Notes under the pieces: model-generated
Seen by the model: the letters and a program-made list of their open reading frames with translations, nothing else
The model's database searches: none
What the model was told of the DNA's origin: nothing
Assembly (NCBI GenBank): GCA_036351435.1
Contig: JAZBPA010000282.1
Location: 1-17,842, forward strand
From: JAAUQA01 sp036351435
Lineage (GTDB): Bacteria > Pseudomonadota > Gammaproteobacteria > Competibacterales > Competibacteraceae
Length of the DNA stretch: 17,842 nt
Reading direction: 5' to 3'
Made by a program: the position numbers and the translations under genes
Shown: positions 7,281 through 14,976 of the stretch, piece by piece
Position numbering within the stretch: the first letter of the stretch is position 1
Layout: every line of letters begins with the position of its first letter

Positions 7281-8477
7281 ATGTGGCTATTGCGCGAAGA
7301 ACGGAACGTACTACTACTGTCAGTTTGTCAGGCGCTCTTCTGGAGCGCCTTGATGATCGGCATCACCATGTCCGGGCTGGTGGGCCAAATGTTGGCGGAA
7401 CACAAGGCATTTGCCACTCTGCCCGCTGGTATCCTCGCGCTCGTCACGGTCCTTGTCACTCGCCCGGCATCACTGCTCATGCAACGTTTCGGACGCCGGG
7501 CCGGTTTTTTGCTGGGCGCGTTAGCGGGCCTAATCGGCGGCTTGATCTGTGCCGGGGGAATCTTTGCCGGCAACTTCATGGTGTTCTGTCTGGGGAATGG
7601 GGTTCTCGGGCTTTATCAAGCCATTGGTCAATATTACCGGTTGGCCGCGACTGACTCGGTCGCGCCGGAACGACGGGGCCGGGCTGTATCCACCGTTATG
7701 GCCGGCGGTATAGTTGCAGCTTTGGTAGCGCCGAGCCTGTCGGTCTGGTCGAAGGATCTGTTTTTCCCGGCACTGTTTGCGGGGTCATTTCTGCTGGTTT
7801 CGGTGTTAAGCATTGTCGCCGTTGCGTTTATTGTTGTTCTCACTGAACCACAGCCGATGAGTGGTGAAGAAAACGCTGCAGGTCGGCCATTCAGTGAGAT
7901 TATCCGCCAGCCGATATTCATCTTCGCCATCGTCAACGCCGGTATCGCCCACGGGACAATGATATTGGTCATGCTGGCTACGCCGCTCGCTATGGTAGCG
8001 TGTAGTTATCCGGTGGCTGCTGCCGCCTCGGTGATTCAGTGGCATGTGCTCGGCATGTTCGTTCCTTCGTTTTTCAGCGGCCAGCTGATCGATCGTTGGG
8101 GTGCCGCCACTGTGGGAATGATCGGCGCAACTATTTTATGTCTAAGCGTGATAGTTGCTGCCAGCGGGATTGAGCTCACGAACTTTGGTATTGCCCTCGC
8201 TTTACTTGGAATCGGCTGGAATCTGATGTACGTGGCTGGTACCACGATGATTGCCGCCGCGCACCGGCCAGCAGAGCGTGGTCGGGTTCAAGGCGCTGCC
8301 GAGATGATGATTGCCGGCATTGCGACACTTGCCGCCTTCGCTTCGGGTGGGTTGTTGAACGGTCTGGGCTGGACGGCTGTGAATATGGGTGCTACTCCAC
8401 TCTTGATTGCTGCTGCCGGGCTCACCTTCTGGTTCGCCAGACGTACCTCAGCCCGTAACGCCCAGTCGAGCACTTAG
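7281..8477 (+). CDS. MFS transporter
   Basis: A 398-residue protein with about twelve apolar segments across its length. It has an MFS signature-like loop between segments 2 and 3 (LLMQRFGRRAGFLLGA, about residues 69-84) and a related loop in the second half (SGQLIDRWGAATVGMIG). The start at 7281 has GAGGAG about 9 nt upstream. An upstream frame from 7155 overlaps the regulator out of frame and is discarded. Substrate cannot be read from sequence. Pairing with a GlxA-type regulator 13 nt upstream suggests efflux or uptake of the regulator's small-molecule ligand. Its stop marks the edge of a visibly more AT-rich region. Confidence 0.94.
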   Translation: MWLLREERNVLLLSVCQALFWSALMIGITMSGLVGQMLAEHKAFATLPAGILALVTVLVTRPASLLMQRFGRRAGFLLGALAGLIGGLICAGGIFAGNFMVFCLGNGVLGLYQAIGQYYRLAATDSVAPERRGRAVSTVMAGGIVAALVAPSLSVWSKDLFFPALFAGSFLLVSVLSIVAVAFIVVLTEPQPMSGEENAAGRPFSEIIRQPIFIFAIVNAGIAHGTMILVMLATPLAMVACSYPVAAAASVIQWHVLGMFVPSFFSGQLIDRWGAATVGMIGATILCLSVIVAASGIELTNFGIALALLGIGWNLMYVAGTTMIAAAHRPAERGRVQGAAEMMIAGIATLAAFASGGLLNGLGWTAVNMGATPLLIAAAGLTFWFARRTSARNAQSST

Positions 8478-8565
8478 CCATGCACCGATATCAAATGGGT
8501 TGGTCAGCTACAGTAAAGTGATAACCAATGTTGTGTAGTTCTGATCTGTAGCGTTGGTTGCAAGT

Positions 8566-8610
8566 TGTTACAAAATGTTACAAAAAAAATTAAGAGATTG
8601 TGCCTATAAT
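8566..8610 (+). promoter_or_regulatory. Tandem TGTTACAAAA repeat and TATAAT box
   Basis: TGTTACAAAA occurs twice head to tail (8566-8575, 8576-8585), followed by an A-tract. TATAAT at 8605-8610 is a perfect -10 hexamer. The region 17 nt upstream is A-rich with no good -35, so activation by a factor bound at the helically phased repeats, or UP-element behaviour, is possible. These are inferences from sequence only. Confidence 0.42.
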
Positions 8611-8728
8611 TATTGTTAAAGCATTATCTTTGTAATATTTTCCAATGTTTAGAGAAAATTGCGGCTTGTGCACTAAGCATTGGCCAGAAAAGTCAAAAAT
8701 AGACACAGGGTGACTTAGCACTTATTCG

Positions 8729-8814
8729 CCCAAAGTGGGGGAAGGAAACGTTGCTTTGGGTAGCCCACAACCCAAAGCAGCATTAAAAAAGTTGCTCTGG
8801 CAGAACGTTTCCTT
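8729..8814 (+). ncRNA. Candidate structured 5' leader with nested and competing hairpins
   Basis: An outer perfect 11-bp stem pairs AAGGAAACGTT (8742-8752) with AACGTTTCCTT (8804-8814). Inside it is a perfect 9-bp hairpin GCTTTGGGT (8753-8761) / ACCCAAAGC (8770-8778) with an 8-nt loop. Two alternatives compete with that hairpin. CCCAAAG at 8729-8735 can pair with the same CTTTGGG (8754-8760). AGCAGC (8776-8781) can pair with GTTGCT (8791-8796) using one G-U pair. This could be a regulatory RNA, a protein-binding DNA site, or a remnant of a small mobile element. No known riboswitch consensus was recognised. Confidence 0.45.
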
Positions 8815-8832
8815 AATAGTCGATTATGTCAG

Positions 8833-9345
8833 ATGAATTACCACAGCTTTTTTAGGACCCGACCCCTGCTTTGCAAACAGCATCCGAACGATCACATTCA
8901 ACAAGCTGGCTTTAGCCTCGTCGAACTGCTCATAGCGCTCGCGATTGCAGCGACTCTCGTAGCCCTGGCCGTACCCACGTATTCAAGCTACATCAAAGGG
9001 TTAAAAACTGACCAAGCAGTACACGACATTCATCTCATTGAGCTTATTATCCAACGGTATTATACAAGCAATTTTAAGAATCCAGATTCCCTTACCGAAT
9101 TAACGGGAAAATATCCAGCGGAAGATCCCTGGGGAAATCCTTATCAATATTTGAATATTGCTACTGTGAAGGGCAAAGGCAAGGTACGTAAAGATAAGAA
9201 ATTAAATCCGATCAACTCGGATTATGATCTTTACAGCATGGGTGAAGATGGAAAATCGGTCTCACCTCTGACGGCTAAGGCGAGCCGAGATGATATTGTT
9301 CGAGCCAACAATGGAGGATTTGTAGGCCTGGCATCTGACTATTAG
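8833..9345 (+). CDS. GspG-like type IV prepilin/pseudopilin
   Basis: A 170-residue protein with a class III prepilin signal. The leader is 26 residues, with cleavage expected between Gly26 and Phe27 in QQAG/FSLVELLIALAI. Glu31 is at mature position +5, followed by a hydrophobic helix to about residue 50. The mature part has the hallmarks of the GspG major pseudopilin branch: DPWGNPYQY and DYDLYSMGEDGK. It would be an inner-membrane protein processed by a PilD-type peptidase and assembled into a pilus or pseudopilus. No other secretion or pilus assembly gene is in the window. The 30-residue region after the DYDL motif is longer than usual. The start is the first in-frame ATG, and no clear Shine-Dalgarno is visible, so a slightly different start is possible. 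It is 14 nt from the next gene. Confidence 0.86.
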   Translation: MNYHSFFRTRPLLCKQHPNDHIQQAGFSLVELLIALAIAATLVALAVPTYSSYIKGLKTDQAVHDIHLIELIIQRYYTSNFKNPDSLTELTGKYPAEDPWGNPYQYLNIATVKGKGKVRKDKKLNPINSDYDLYSMGEDGKSVSPLTAKASRDDIVRANNGGFVGLASDY

Positions 9346-9359
9346 CGATAAGAAATATA

Positions 9360-12194
9360 ATGAGGCTTGAAATAACCCCATTCCATAGCAAAATTGGCCG
9401 AAGAATATTTCTTTTTTTTATCCTCTCCTCGCTGGTCCCTGTTGGGTTATTTTCTGCAATATCTCTAAATAAAATCAGTACAGTTTTGAATGAAAAAGTC
9501 TTGCAACAATTGCATGCGACCTCAAAAAACTACGGCATGCTGTTATATGACAGGTTGTTATTTCTTGAAGCAGAAATCACCAGAGTAGCTGACTCGCTCA
9601 ACAAAGAAATATTAGAGAAAAATCAGCTAGATAAAGAAGTCAATGAACGATTTAAAACATTTATGATAGCTAGTGTCACTGATGATCAAATCGTTTTGCC
9701 CAGCAGCCAGAAAAAAATATTTCTTAGCAAACCTCAAATTGATCACTTAGCACAAGAAAACTCATTATTGTTGAGTGTTATTTCTGAAAATTATCAAGCG
9801 CAGGTCTTTTTATTCAAACTACTGAATTCGCCCAATAAAAAGCATAGTATTCTGATTGGAGAAATCCGCCGCGACTATCTTTGGGAGAATGGAGACATTC
9901 TGGAGCCTGCAACCTCTCTCTGTATATTAAACCAGTTTAATGATGCGATTCATTGTGCCAGCGGAGAAGCGTCATGGCTCCCAAAGTCTTTAAATGAACA
10001 GTTGGCTGTACCATCATCGGGTAGTATCGATTGGGATATTAATAATAAGAAAGCAATAGTTTATTATTGGTCAATTTTTACCGAGCCTAGATTTTTTACT
10101 TCCTACTGGACAGTTATAACTACACAACCCGCTATTGAAGCCAGGGCATCCGTAACCGATTTTCTTCGCACTTATAGTGCTGTTATTGTTCTGGCAATTC
10201 TCTCAGTCCTGTTTTTGAGCATTAAGACGATCCGTAAAACCTTATTGCCACTTGAAGCGCTGATGAGCGGGATACAGCGAGTCAGTCGTGGAGAATTTAC
10301 AGAGCAAGTAAAGGTTCACAGTCACGACGAATTCGAACTCCTTGGTGCTTCATTTAATGAGATGTCCGGTCTTTTATCTAAGAAGATCAAAATACTACAA
10401 ACAATGGCAGAAATTGATCGATTGATTTTAGGTCGCTTCACAGTACGCAATGTAGTTGATTTTGTTTTAACTCATTTTCAGGAATTAGTTCCATGTGATC
10501 GGGTCGGCATGTTGATCCTTGAAGAGGTCAATAATGGCTCATCACGTTTATTTGTGGCTGACCAGGGTTCTCATGATAAAAGCTCTTCGTTCGAGGTGAA
10601 AGTATCTGATCAACAGATAGATGAATTAATTGAAAACAGAAACTATTTGCTGCATCGAGCTGATAATAAAATAAACTCATATTTAACGCCAATGGAAGAA
10701 ACAAATATTTGTAGGTTTTTCTTGCTTCCTATTATGGTTGAGGAAAATTTAGTAGCGGTGATTTGCATTGCATACAAGCACGTACAAAATATTTCTGATA
10801 GTGATATTGCTTTAGGACGAGAGTTTTCTGATCGTATCGCCATTGGTCTTTCCAAATCTTCTTGGGAGAAAAAACTTTATCATCAAGCACACTATGATGC
10901 ATTAACCAACTTACCTAATCGTTTGCTGGTTACTGATCGGCTCAATCAGGCGATTTCCAGAGCTAAACGTTATAACACGTGTACAGCAGTAATGTTCATT
11001 GATATTGATCAATTCAAAAAAATAAATGATTCTTTGGGGCATAATGCTGGCGATCTGCTACTGAAAGAACTTGCCCAAAGACTGCCACAATCAATCCGGC
11101 GTAGCGATACTGTAGGACGTTTAAGTGGTGACGAGTTCATTGTGGTGATCCCGGACACTGATAAACAGAAAGCCTTGTCTACAACTATAACCGTCGCAGA
11201 GAAGATACTTGCTAAATTAGCCGCGCCTTTTGTTTTAAATGATAATAGTTTACGGGTGACAGCGAGCATCGGTATCGCCATACAACCGCGAGACGGTGTA
11301 ACTATCGACGATTTAATGAAAAATGCTGATACGGCGATGTATCACGCCAAAGCCAAAGGACGTAATAACTATCAATTTTATGCTAAAGAGCTAAATGCGA
11401 CCGCCTTTGCTAGGCTACAGTTGGAAAGCCAACTTCACCGGGCGTTGGAACGTGATGAGTTTGAGCTTTACTACCAACCGCAAATTGACATCCTCAGCGG
11501 TAGGATAGTTGCTGCCGAGGCTCTGCTTCGCTGGCAGAACCCCGCTGAGGGATGGATAGGGCCGGATCAATTCATACCAATAGCTGAAGAAACCGGCTTG
11601 ATTCTGCCGATCGGGGAATGGGTATTCCGCAAAGCATGCAAGGATATCAAATCCATATGTGAGTTGGGCTTTTCAACAGGCGTCGCAGTCAATATCTCTG
11701 CGTTGCAATTTCGGAATCCACAATTATTGGTAACAATAAGGCAGGCGATAGAAGACTCAGCTTTAGAACCTCAAAACTTGGAGATCGAAGTGACCGAAAC
11801 CACGGCGATGCAAGGTCTTGAGGAAAGCTTAGCCCTGTTGAATCAGATGCGTGAAATGGGTCTGCGTATTGCCATCGACGATTTTGGTACCGGGCACTCT
11901 TCGCTCGCCTACCTCAAACGCTTCCCTGTTCATACGCTTAAGATCGACCGCTCTTTTGTGCAGAACCTCGGGGTGAGTCAAAAAGATGAGGCCATCATAA
12001 ATTCCATATTGGCGTTAGCGCATAATCTGGGGCTTGATGTGGTTGCTGAGGGCGTAGAAACGACCGAGCAACTTCAATACCTGCGTCAATACAGATGCGA
12101 GAAATTTCAAGGCTACCTTTTTAGCCGCCCTCTGCCCTTAGATGAATTCATTGCCCTATTGATCAAACATCAAGATCGTGTTGTGGAATTTTGA
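9360..12194 (+). CDS. Membrane sensor with HAMP, GAF, GGDEF and EAL domains (cyclic-di-GMP turnover)
   Basis: A 944-residue protein. A first membrane helix (about 15-36), an extracytoplasmic sensor region (about 37-270, Cache-like by position), and a second helix (about 272-290) are followed by HAMP (291-345), GAF (about 355-500), GGDEF (about 508-675) and EAL (about 690-935) domains. The cyclase motif is SGDEF (589-593) instead of GGDEF, with an inhibitory RxxD site (Arg580-Asp583) at the standard 5-residue distance. The phosphodiesterase set looks complete: Glu720 (EAL), Asn778 (VNIS), Glu813 (EVTE), Asp840-Asp841 (IDDFGTG), Lys861 (LKID), Glu897 (AEGVE) and Gln917 (FQGY). Phosphodiesterase activity is well supported. 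Cyclase activity is possible, since SGDEF can be functional. It is probably cotranscribed with the pilin gene. Only a weak AAGAAA precedes the ATG. Confidence 0.97.
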   Translation: MRLEITPFHSKIGRRIFLFFILSSLVPVGLFSAISLNKISTVLNEKVLQQLHATSKNYGMLLYDRLLFLEAEITRVADSLNKEILEKNQLDKEVNERFKTFMIASVTDDQIVLPSSQKKIFLSKPQIDHLAQENSLLLSVISENYQAQVFLFKLLNSPNKKHSILIGEIRRDYLWENGDILEPATSLCILNQFNDAIHCASGEASWLPKSLNEQLAVPSSGSIDWDINNKKAIVYYWSIFTEPRFFTSYWTVITTQPAIEARASVTDFLRTYSAVIVLAILSVLFLSIKTIRKTLLPLEALMSGIQRVSRGEFTEQVKVHSHDEFELLGASFNEMSGLLSKKIKILQTMAEIDRLILGRFTVRNVVDFVLTHFQELVPCDRVGMLILEEVNNGSSRLFVADQGSHDKSSSFEVKVSDQQIDELIENRNYLLHRADNKINSYLTPMEETNICRFFLLPIMVEENLVAVICIAYKHVQNISDSDIALGREFSDRIAIGLSKSSWEKKLYHQAHYDALTNLPNRLLVTDRLNQAISRAKRYNTCTAVMFIDIDQFKKINDSLGHNAGDLLLKELAQRLPQSIRRSDTVGRLSGDEFIVVIPDTDKQKALSTTITVAEKILAKLAAPFVLNDNSLRVTASIGIAIQPRDGVTIDDLMKNADTAMYHAKAKGRNNYQFYAKELNATAFARLQLESQLHRALERDEFELYYQPQIDILSGRIVAAEALLRWQNPAEGWIGPDQFIPIAEETGLILPIGEWVFRKACKDIKSICELGFSTGVAVNISALQFRNPQLLVTIRQAIEDSALEPQNLEIEVTETTAMQGLEESLALLNQMREMGLRIAIDDFGTGHSSLAYLKRFPVHTLKIDRSFVQNLGVSQKDEAIINSILALAHNLGLDVVAEGVETTEQLQYLRQYRCEKFQGYLFSRPLPLDEFIALLIKHQDRVVEF

Positions 12195-12231
12195 GCGAGG
12201 CACTGAGGTCATTCAAATAGAGATGATTCAA

Positions 12232-12786
12232 TCACAGTTTAGCCGCAAATGCAGTGCCGAAACGCCGTAGTTCATCCCAGTCGGTAAACTCGTTATCAGC
12301 CGTTACATCGGGCCAGCCTTGCCGATCCAGATCCTTGCGGAACAGCCGCTGTGACAGCCTAAAAATCCACCGTTTGATCGCCGAGAATTCTGAATAACGA
12401 AAGGCACCGCCCAGGGTCTCTATGAGATCAGGTTCCCAATCAACCTGCTTCAGGAATGAGCTAACCTGTTCGTCAGCACGCTTTCGACCGGCCGCTTCAG
12501 TGGCGACAACGGCTAGTCCCACTGAAACAAACGCGGTAGGTTTTGAACGCAGCACGTCGATGTTGTTTGTGACGAAGTGGGCGGCACTTTTTTGGTGTTT
12601 GCCGGCATGTACCGAAGCCGCAACAATGATTGCATCAAAGCGCTGCACATTGAGCTCAGGGTGGTGAGATTGTAATTCGGACAACTCCACTTCGTGGCTA
12701 GCTTCTTGGAATTGCCGAGATAGCGCTCGGCAAATTTTAGCGGTCTGTCCCTCACCAGTGGAGTAAGCAATCAGCACTTTTGACAT
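12232..12786 (-). CDS. HemG-like flavodoxin-fold protein (protoporphyrinogen oxidase family)
   Basis: The protein is 184 aa, close to the roughly 180 aa of HemG. The FMN phosphate loop is near the N terminus (AYSTGEGQTAKI, residues 7-18). Stretches resembling HemG follow: AASVHAGKHQKSAAHFV, GGAFRYSEFSAIKRWIFRLSQRL (the longer loop typical of HemG against plain flavodoxins), and FTDWDELRRFG near the end. HemG oxidises protoporphyrinogen IX to protoporphyrin IX, passing electrons to menaquinone at the membrane. The start has AGGTG about 6 nt upstream. It lies 12 nt after an Acg-type nitroreductase gene, so the two probably form an operon. That context suggests a flavin redox or stress role, so assignment to haem synthesis is not certain. 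Confidence 0.82.
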   Translation of the reverse strand: MSKVLIAYSTGEGQTAKICRALSRQFQEASHEVELSELQSHHPELNVQRFDAIIVAASVHAGKHQKSAAHFVTNNIDVLRSKPTAFVSVGLAVVATEAAGRKRADEQVSSFLKQVDWEPDLIETLGGAFRYSEFSAIKRWIFRLSQRLFRKDLDRQGWPDVTADNEFTDWDELRRFGTAFAAKL

Positions 12787-12798
12787 GGAACACCTTGC

Positions 12799-13860
12799 CT
12801 AGAGCAACACTTGATCAATCGGACGCCGTACGGAACGCGGCATTAATGGACCATAACCGAAACGCACCAGCAGGTCAGGGCGCTGGTCACCAATACCGAG
12901 ATATTGGGCAAATTGTGCGCGCACTTCTGGAACTTCCACGGCTTGGTTGATGTGTGCGTGCCGCACCCCGAAAGCTGTCGCTTGCAGTGCGAACCGTTGG
13001 TAGCTTCTGCCGACCCGAATCCAATTGTTCTTGTCATTGTGTGTCGAACTGAAAGCAATGATGCCGGGCGAGCTGCGAATGTGCTCGCGATATTTGTCAT
13101 TCTCCCGCGTTTCAGTAAGCGCGAACTTCAATACGAGATTTCCCAGCCAACTGGGCAGCGTCGGGTTGCCGGATGATGCAGCGTACAGACCATCATGATG
13201 TTCAACAACAGCGGATTCGTTGAAGCGAATCCAGTGCTTCAGCTCTCGAATAAAAGCTTCATCCTTCATCTGCGCGCTATTACCGGCAATGACATAGTCG
13301 AGAATCTTTTCCATTTGCTGGTGATCGGTAAATACCTGTACCGAAACCCCCTCATCTTGCGCGATAGCCTCAAGCTCAGTGAGTTGTTCGGTTGGAACCG
13401 CCTTGCCGTCGTAGGTCGCTCGCGTACATTGGCGTTCGGGAATGGCATGGAACATGACCGATTCTGCCGATTTTGAAGTTTCCAGATCAATCCGAATCGT
13501 GTCTTCTGATGGTCCGGGTAACGCCACGTGTGCGTGCAGGCCGTGCGCTTGAGCTGCGAGTACCAGATTCTCGGTTGCACAGCCGAGACTTACAAATAAA
13601 TGATGGTCATCGGGGTCAACAGCAGTGCACCGTCGACTGAAATCCGGCAGTATTATGATTTGCTCCGCATCCAGCTTGAAGCGCCAAGGCTGAGTATTGT
13701 GGCTATTAGCGGCTAACGTGGCGTAGCGAACTAACTCCCGCAGCAAAGATGGTCCTTTTTCGATACCACCGTCAGCATGTCGCCAAGTGCTGGCGATCAG
13801 GTCATTATAGCTGGGAGCACTCTTACGGTTGCAACACCCTGAGTGTACTTCAGTCATCAT
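12799..13860 (-). CDS. Acg-type FMN-binding nitroreductase-fold protein
   Basis: A 353-residue protein resembling the Acg/Rv2032 branch of the nitroreductase superfamily. It has the diagnostic N-terminal motif LAANSHNTQPWRF (residues 49-61), a central duplicated nitroreductase-like half, and a C-terminal RVGRSYQRFALQATAFGVRHAHINQAVE segment followed by RFGYG. Characterised Acg homologues bind FMN but may lack ordinary nitroreductase activity, and a role in sequestering flavin under stress or stasis has been proposed for the family. Two ATG codons (13860, 13857) follow AGAGGT, and either could be used. It is the first gene of a two-gene unit with the HemG-like protein. The 154 nt upstream, to the methyltransferase gene end, shows no other gene and no clear promoter pair. 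Confidence 0.87.
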   Translation of the reverse strand: MMTEVHSGCCNRKSAPSYNDLIASTWRHADGGIEKGPSLLRELVRYATLAANSHNTQPWRFKLDAEQIIILPDFSRRCTAVDPDDHHLFVSLGCATENLVLAAQAHGLHAHVALPGPSEDTIRIDLETSKSAESVMFHAIPERQCTRATYDGKAVPTEQLTELEAIAQDEGVSVQVFTDHQQMEKILDYVIAGNSAQMKDEAFIRELKHWIRFNESAVVEHHDGLYAASSGNPTLPSWLGNLVLKFALTETRENDKYREHIRSSPGIIAFSSTHNDKNNWIRVGRSYQRFALQATAFGVRHAHINQAVEVPEVRAQFAQYLGIGDQRPDLLVRFGYGPLMPRSVRRPIDQVLL

Positions 13861-14014
13861 TTATACCTCTGACGATAGTTGTATACCCATTCCTTCAATT
13901 GAGAAATCCGTATAAACCCCAATGGATCATGGACTACACCGCGAGTTAAAACGAGTTAGTACATTTCCGCCAGACCATCTTAGAAATCTCCCATGGCTCA
14001 CCCCGCTTATCGTG

Positions 14015-14779
14015 TCAGGTTACAGTTTTCGACTTCGTGGCGGAGAAACGCAAGCGCACGTAGTCAGCCACCCAAACTCCCTGCTTATCGGTAAATACCG
14101 GACGCAATGCTTCGACGACCTCGGCAATGAATGCTTTTCTGTCGGCTGCCGGTAAAGCAGCAGTATAAGATTTGGCGAACGTCTCAAGCCATCCCCCTAC
14201 ATCGCCGGGCAGCAGGGTAGGGCGGGGAAAAAGCGTAATGCGTTCTACCGAAAAGCCACCGGTCTCAAGGAGTTTCTGATATTCCTCTAGGCGAGGGAAA
14301 TACCAAGGATTCGCGACAGTTATTCCGCGCGCAGCAAGCGCAGATTCAATGGCTGTAACGATAGCGGCAACATTGCCATAACCGCCCATTTCCGCAACAA
14401 AGCGTCCACCCGGTTTGAGTGCCCGCCGAACTCCTGCGATGACGCTGTGGTGATTGGGCATCCAATGCAATGCGGCATTGGAGAACACGGCGTCGAACTC
14501 GTTATCGAAGTGTAAGTTCTGTCCGGCCATGACCTGTGCATTAAGCCCCAACATCTGCGCTGCAGCGATCATTTCAGGACTGGCATCGACCCCGACCACA
14601 TCGCAACCCAGGTCAACCAGTTTGAGGGTTAATGTTCCATCGCCGCAGCCCAAGTCAAGGATGTGTTCGCCCGGTTGCGGTGCCAGCCATTCCACGACCG
14701 GCGCGCCGAGATCGGCGACAAAGCGAGCATTTTTTGCGTAGTGATTAGCATTCCAGTGTTGTGGGTGAAGATTAGTCAT
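14015..14779 (-). CDS. Class I SAM-dependent methyltransferase
   Basis: The protein is 254 aa from the ATG at 14779. An ATG at 14800 would add seven residues, has no ribosome binding site, and makes the N terminus longer than usual for the family. Motif I is HILDLGCGDGTLTL, motif II is VVGVDASPEMI, and the post-I region FDAVFSNAALHWM is typical of trans-aconitate-methyltransferase/BioC-like small-molecule or lipid methyltransferases. The substrate cannot be assigned. It is divergent from an MFS transporter, and the 197 nt between them hold a long dyad that may regulate both. Confidence 0.9.
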   Translation of the reverse strand: MTNLHPQHWNANHYAKNARFVADLGAPVVEWLAPQPGEHILDLGCGDGTLTLKLVDLGCDVVGVDASPEMIAAAQMLGLNAQVMAGQNLHFDNEFDAVFSNAALHWMPNHHSVIAGVRRALKPGGRFVAEMGGYGNVAAIVTAIESALAARGITVANPWYFPRLEEYQKLLETGGFSVERITLFPRPTLLPGDVGGWLETFAKSYTAALPAADRKAFIAEVVEALRPVFTDKQGVWVADYVRLRFSATKSKTVT

Positions 14780-14800
14780 AGCAAGCGAGCTCTTTTTCAT

Positions 14801-14873
14801 TTGGCATTTGCGCCGCCATGATTATATAGTCGCCCCGCCAATGAGCTGAGTATCTTTCGGGGCCAACTATATA
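14801..14873. promoter_or_regulatory. Promoter-like boxes and long dyad between methyltransferase and MFS genes
   Basis: On the plus strand TTGGCA (14801-14806), an 18-nt spacer and TATAGT (14825-14830) make a plausible sigma-70 promoter for the MFS gene. The -10 forms part of a large inverted repeat: TATATAGT (14823-14830) plus GCCCCG (14832-14837) against CGGGGC (14858-14863) plus ACTATATA (14866-14873). That is 14 matched pairs around a 20-nt centre. The mirror arm gives the minus strand its own TATAGT, oriented toward the methyltransferase, though without a good -35. An AT-rich TATAAA at 14896-14901 is an alternative -10. Confidence 0.45.
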
Positions 14874-14976
14874 GCGTGATCGCCCTAGCATCTACTATAA
14901 ATAACCAGAGGCGTGGGATTGACTGCGTCAAACCCCAATGTCGAACTTCTGCCAGTTTCTTCAATGATCAGTGCTA

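Larger units (their letters stand above)
8478..8832. other. Gene-free AT-rich stretch: promoter-like boxes and a structured leader ahead of the pilin operon
   Basis: This 355-nt stretch has no credible gene. In order it contains a tandem 10-bp repeat (8566-8585), a TATAAT box (8605-8610), an AT-rich segment, and a densely self-complementary region (8729-8814) ending 18 nt before the pilin ATG. If transcription starts just after the TATAAT box, the leader would be about 215 nt. Confidence 0.6.

Noticed and set aside
8645..8713. 22-codon frame beginning at ATG 8645 in the pilin leader, possible leader peptide
   Set aside because: No ribosome binding site, no run of regulatory codons, and chance expectation in an AT-rich leader is high.
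8700..8832. GEMM-type cyclic-di-GMP riboswitch, suggested by CACAGGG at 8704-8710 and the downstream GGDEF-EAL gene
   Set aside because: The conserved GACGCAAAGCC block and the tetraloop-receptor arrangement are not visible. Only a short string matches.
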